Shown one piece after another: positions 60,543 to 64,000 of a DNA stretch of 64,000 nt. Source of the DNA: Schizochytrium sp. TIO01 (lineage: Eukaryota > Sar > Bigyra > Thraustochytrida > Thraustochytriidae); assembly GCA_004764695.1 (NCBI GenBank), contig SMSO01000032.1, positions 1,324,501 to 1,388,500 on the forward strand, in the 5' to 3' direction. Below the pieces are notes generated by a model. The model had not been told where the DNA came from. It saw nothing but the letters and a program-made list of their open reading frames with translations, and ran no database searches. A program made the translations under genes and the position numbers. The first letter of the stretch is position 1. Every line of letters begins with the position of its first letter.

Positions 60543-60811
60543 ATGGGTTTTTACCAGGGGATGCCTAAAACTCTAGCAATATCTCATCAACTAGTTCCTT
60601 CAATTGAAGATCTCATCAGCATCCTCAATGCTCACGTCTTGGTGGAAGATGATCCCAAACAGCTTTAGGTTAATTAGAAAGGGAAAGTGAAGAGGAGAGG
60701 CTTAAAGAAAGTTTAGAAAGAGTTTTTATATTTGGTTTTGGAGTTAACGATCTTCTTCAAGGTGGACCAAATCATGTTTCACTAGGAAACTTTAGTAGAA
60801 GTAGTCTGTAA
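60543..60811 (+). pseudogene. Decayed coding fragment with a frameshift
   Basis: 60543-60668 encodes MGFYQGMPKTLAISHQLV and IEDLISILNAHVLVEDD before TAG. After a frame change, 60677-60811 encodes ERESEEERLKESLERVFIF and GVNDLLQGGPNHVSLGNF to TAA. Both halves have clear coding character and acidic, helix-forming composition. No family is recognised. Confidence 0.4.
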
Positions 60812-61350
60812 ATACACTATATATCATTCAAAAGGATAATTCCTTTTGTCACTTCAGCTAGCAAGTTAGATTTCACGATTCACATTCTGTTTAACAAGTA
60901 TGTAAGCATTCAATTCTTGAGTTCCTTGGCTTCATAACCACGTATCTGATTTTCTAGTTTTACTTCCACGTGCAACCTTACTCCTGAGAACTTTGAAAGC
61001 TTCTACAGAAGGTCTAGTGATTTCTTTTTCACTAGCTGCTTCGCATGGAGATCACGGCAGCTGCTTGTCTTGCCAAAATTTAGTAAGGTTTAGGATGCAT
61101 ATATGCAACTAATATATACTCATATGGGTCCACTTTTCAGCATACTGTTACTGCGTCACTGATAAGATTCCAGTTTGGTAGAAAATGATGAGAAATGCTC
61201 AGTCTAGATCACAAAATGTGATTGAAAAGTGGAGATGTTGAATTCATACACTGCAACCAATCAGAGTGAAAAGGTGCATGATCAATTAGGACCACAAATA
61301 GACAAGGGTAGCTGATTCGACAAAATAAATATAGCATCGATAACATCAAA

Positions 61351-61566
61351 TTCTTCAATTCTGTTTGGTGTCACAGAAAGACTTGTGCGGACGTAGCAAT
61401 TTCGTCAAATGTGAAAGTGGTGTTTTATATCTTCTATAGTAAGGAATCTGGTATTCATTTTGCATAGAAGCATACACAATTTAAAAAGCCTTGTTTCAGT
61501 GAATCAATTTTTCACAGAAGTCATCTGTCTTCCTGCGAAAATAGATTTCCGCGTAGACTCCCATAG
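61351..61566 (+). pseudogene. Decayed coding fragment with in-frame stop
   Basis: Plus-strand frame containing VWCHRKTCADVAISSNVKV, VFYIFYSKESGIHFA, a stop, then a further 38 codons rich in Phe, Ser and Arg. It is adjacent to repeat copy 2 (61613-61680). The family is unrecognised. Confidence 0.3.
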
Positions 61567-61612
61567 TCGATAGGGTCAAGGTGCTTGAATTCTTTATGCT
61601 AAAAGTTCTACT

Positions 61613-61680
61613 TCAATCAGCTAGAGGTCGACTCTCAAGTTAAATGCAAGATGCTAAAAAAGGCCAAAGAAGACTTAGGA
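61613..61680 (+). repeat. Diverged 70-bp motif, copy 2
   Basis: Compared with copy 1 it has a 4-base insertion (CAG-CTAG-AGGT) and other small indels. Its readable frame gives NQLEVDSQVKCKMLKKAKED. Confidence 0.4.
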
Positions 61681-62039
61681 AGCCATTATTAATATGGTAC
61701 TGCCAAAATTAAGTGTTGGAGGAATAAGTAAATATAGCATTCGTAGAGTGGAGAAAAAAGCATTTGTTAAACCTAAAATTGCATAACACAAGCATTACCT
61801 AGGCGTAACAATCAATGATTTTTGAGAACATCAAGCAACAAATTGAACAAATCGCTTACCTACTCCGTAGATTGTGACTAGCCAAAGCTACAGCTGATGG
61901 CTAGGTTGCAATTGCGTGAGATGTGCTTAAATAGTGTTTTTGTCCTTGGTGCTTAAAAAAAATCTAATATAATTATAATAATTTACAAGTTTTTAAAAAC
62001 GTTGGCAGAACGCTCATTCATGAGTCGAAACCTCTTCCT

Positions 62040-63130
62040 CGTGCTTCTTGCTTTTTCACTCGAGATCAAGCTGTTTGAGCTTATCTAAATTTCGCAAATC
62101 TCTCACTTGACAAGTATCAGCTTTCAGAAGGCATAGCAATCTTGCTGCATTTTAGAATGAGTTCCGAGATGAACTGTTCTCGTACATCGCTGAATGACGG
62201 AAGTCAATAAAATTTGCCTTCTTGGATCTTCATTTGACTGCAGGATGCTCGAAACTCTCAGGTGACCATGCAAAATACCACGCGCGCAAATCTGATCTGA
62301 AGCCCCATTGACACGTGTCTTAAACTCATCCGATAGAGAATCAAGAGATTCATAAGTGAGCGACCCACGTAAATAAAAAGTAGCAAAACTGTACTGAGAT
62401 CCACCTACATCAGTAATTGAACTGTGGCCCAGGTATCTGGGAATACGAACGCCTTGCAGGTCATACAGGTTCTCATAGACTATGCTTCAAATTTGACCTG
62501 CTCGAGACGCTCATCAGCATCTTCATGCTCACTGAGTTCGTTGTACTCGACCACCGCTCACTGGCCTCGAATCTCACACTCAACTGCATTACCCGTGTTG
62601 CAATTAAAAAAAGTGCTTGCAGTCATAGAGATCATACCTAGTGATGAGAATGGCATGTTCTTTGTAAGAGAAGTTCCTTCCCCTTTGACACGTAGTAGCA
62701 CTTCTAGATGCATTGACAGTAGGTTTTAGATCGCAGTCCCCAACCCATTTGCAATGGTCAAGAAAAATAGTATGCGCTTCTCCCTTTCGTCCTGTACGGT
62801 CCGTCCCTTTTTCTATCGCGCTTTAACAATATGGTCTTTCTCTGGCATTCCAAAACTGTTGTACTTCCTTCTCCATGGGAATCATGGTATCCTGAGGCGG
62901 GAACTGCGGGACTCTTAAGAAAAGAGTTGCGTGAGACCATCGGGTTGTAACAGACATGCTTCTTCAATCACAGGAACATGCTGCAGTACGGTCATAGTGA
63001 GGGTAGACAACAGCAAGCTTGCCAGAACTGACCATGTAGTTATACAACTGTCTAATTGAAGACGCAGTCCAGTGTCTCTCAGGATGGCACGGGTTTCAGT
63101 CGACGTCAAAATCACACCAACGACGTACAA
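62040..63130 (-). pseudogene. Broken protein-kinase-like gene (crinkler/fungal-type 'LQG-IP' kinase)
   Basis: Minus-strand translation gives kinase-like sequence spread over three frames. Upstream blocks include VIEEACLLQPDGLTQLF and KEVQQFWNARERPY. A long clean block then carries GEAHTIFLDHCKWVGDCD. The kinase part reads ERLEQVKFEA, then after a one-base shift VYENLYDLQGVRIPRYLG (about 62430-62480), the AYxxLxxLQGxxIP segment of this kinase type. The catalytic loop at 62250-62280 is GILHGHLRVSSIL, where HGDLxxxNI is expected, so the catalytic Asp is His. The metal-binding motif appears as FIDFRHS in yet another frame (62200-62208). Several TAA, TAG and TGA stops interrupt it. It is therefore dead. 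Kinases of this type occur in crinkler-like proteins and fungal expansions; which one is inference. Confidence 0.6.
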
Positions 63131-64000
63131 ACCTGTTAGGTTCTGGGTTAAGACTCTTCATTTCACCTACAAGTAAGGAATCAATCTCACCTCAGATCCT
63201 GTCTTTGATGGTTCCGACAATAGGGCCAAAGGAGGATTGCGCTGGCCTCCAGAACCTTCTTTTTCGAAGTCAAGTTTATCAGTTTTCTCTTGGAATTTGC
63301 AAAAAGTAGCCAAAGGTATCCTTTAAACCCCAAGAGTGGAACTCATTGAAAGCCTACACACCAGATTCGACGCCTTCTCGGGCGCAGAGCCATCCTTACT
63401 TTTACTCCTTGATGGTGCACGTAATGACAGAATCCCAGCACAACAATTTTCCCTTTGTAATGACGAAGGGTGAATCATTCTAGATCTAGCCTGACCAACA
63501 AAACCCAGTTAGAACAGCACTGGACACTAGTTTTGCTTAAGCGTACCTTCCCGCTCTCAGCTTTTATCAGAACCCCCAAGCGATCTATCATCTGCGCAGC
63601 TTCAAAATTCTGTACTGAAAATAAAAGAATACAAAACCAGATTAGACCTCTTTTACTTTTAAAGAAAGAAAGAAATGACCCAAATGTCTTGTTTTTATCT
63701 AAGAGGTGACATCGAGTATGTCTCATGAAAAATGTCTATTACCTACACAACCAGTAGTAGTTTCTTTACTTTTGAAACGGACATTCGTCCTCCTCTCCCG
63801 AATTCAACCAACAGACCACCTCATAGTTTCCTCAGCTCGTAATCCTTCTCCAGCCTAAGAACTATCGGTCAGTCTAAAACACTTCTGGCGCAAGCAAGCG
63901 CCGAAGAAGTTTCTATTCTTAATCTTCATACTGGGTTACCTTACTAGTTGATAGTAAGTAGCCTTTAATTAGCATTTCTGGGCCTTCTTTTCTTTCTCTG
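63131..64000. other. Right end of window, possible upstream part of the kinase relic
   Basis: The minus-strand frame at 63475-63726 has some protein-like text (MIDRLGVLIKAESGKVRLSK) and may belong to the same decayed gene. No stronger feature is seen. Confidence 0.25.

Noticed and set aside
56906-63130. Reassigned stop codons explaining the interrupted frames
   Set aside because: All three stop codons and also frameshifts interrupt the relics, whereas the intact genes use normal stops, so decay is the simpler explanation.

Overview
The window looks like nuclear DNA from a stramenopile, most likely a labyrinthulomycete (thraustochytrid). The reasons are intronless genes, two microbial-rhodopsin genes of the kind reported as anion channelrhodopsins from Labyrinthulea (the RubyACR group), and secreted metalloproteases with long Pro-Thr linkers, a style common in stramenopiles. 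The species assignment is inference; no marker gene is present. I see no tRNA, rRNA, CRISPR array or intact transposon.

Layout. (1) 1-6 kb: two divergently oriented paralogous genes for seven-helix rhodopsins, each fused to a degenerate response-regulator receiver domain. The left copy (minus strand, 1-1507) runs off the window; the right copy (4089-5996) is complete. They are separated by about 2.6 kb of non-coding DNA. This is the most interesting locus. (2) 7-11 kb: a GC-rich gene for a small membrane protein with a Cys-pair/DHMPP motif (7125-8036) and a four-helix MARVEL/CASP-like membrane protein (10021-11148). (3) 12.1-14.7 kb and 31.3-33.9 kb: two paralogous minus-strand genes for secreted zinc metalloproteases of the adamalysin/ADAM type, with a prodomain, catalytic domain, disintegrin-like and Cys-rich region, PT-rich linker and a duplicated C-terminal module. 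They are separated by 16.6 kb without a supportable gene. (4) 33.9-56.9 kb: a long gene-poor stretch with AT-rich tracts, simple repeats and small GC-rich patches. (5) 56.9-63.1 kb: a graveyard of decayed protein-coding sequence. It holds a minus-strand reading frame interrupted by stops (56906-57406), plus-strand fragments with frameshifts, three diverged copies of a 70-bp motif, and a clearly recognisable but broken protein-kinase-like gene (about 62040-63130, minus).

The rhodopsin pair could form a light-sensing module in which channel or photocycle changes are relayed through a receiver fold that cannot be phosphorylated in the normal way. The proteases and membrane proteins are probably cell-surface or secreted functions unrelated to it. 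Only six genes are confidently intact (one of them partial) in 64 kb; the rest is repeats, decayed genes or sequence in which I see nothing.
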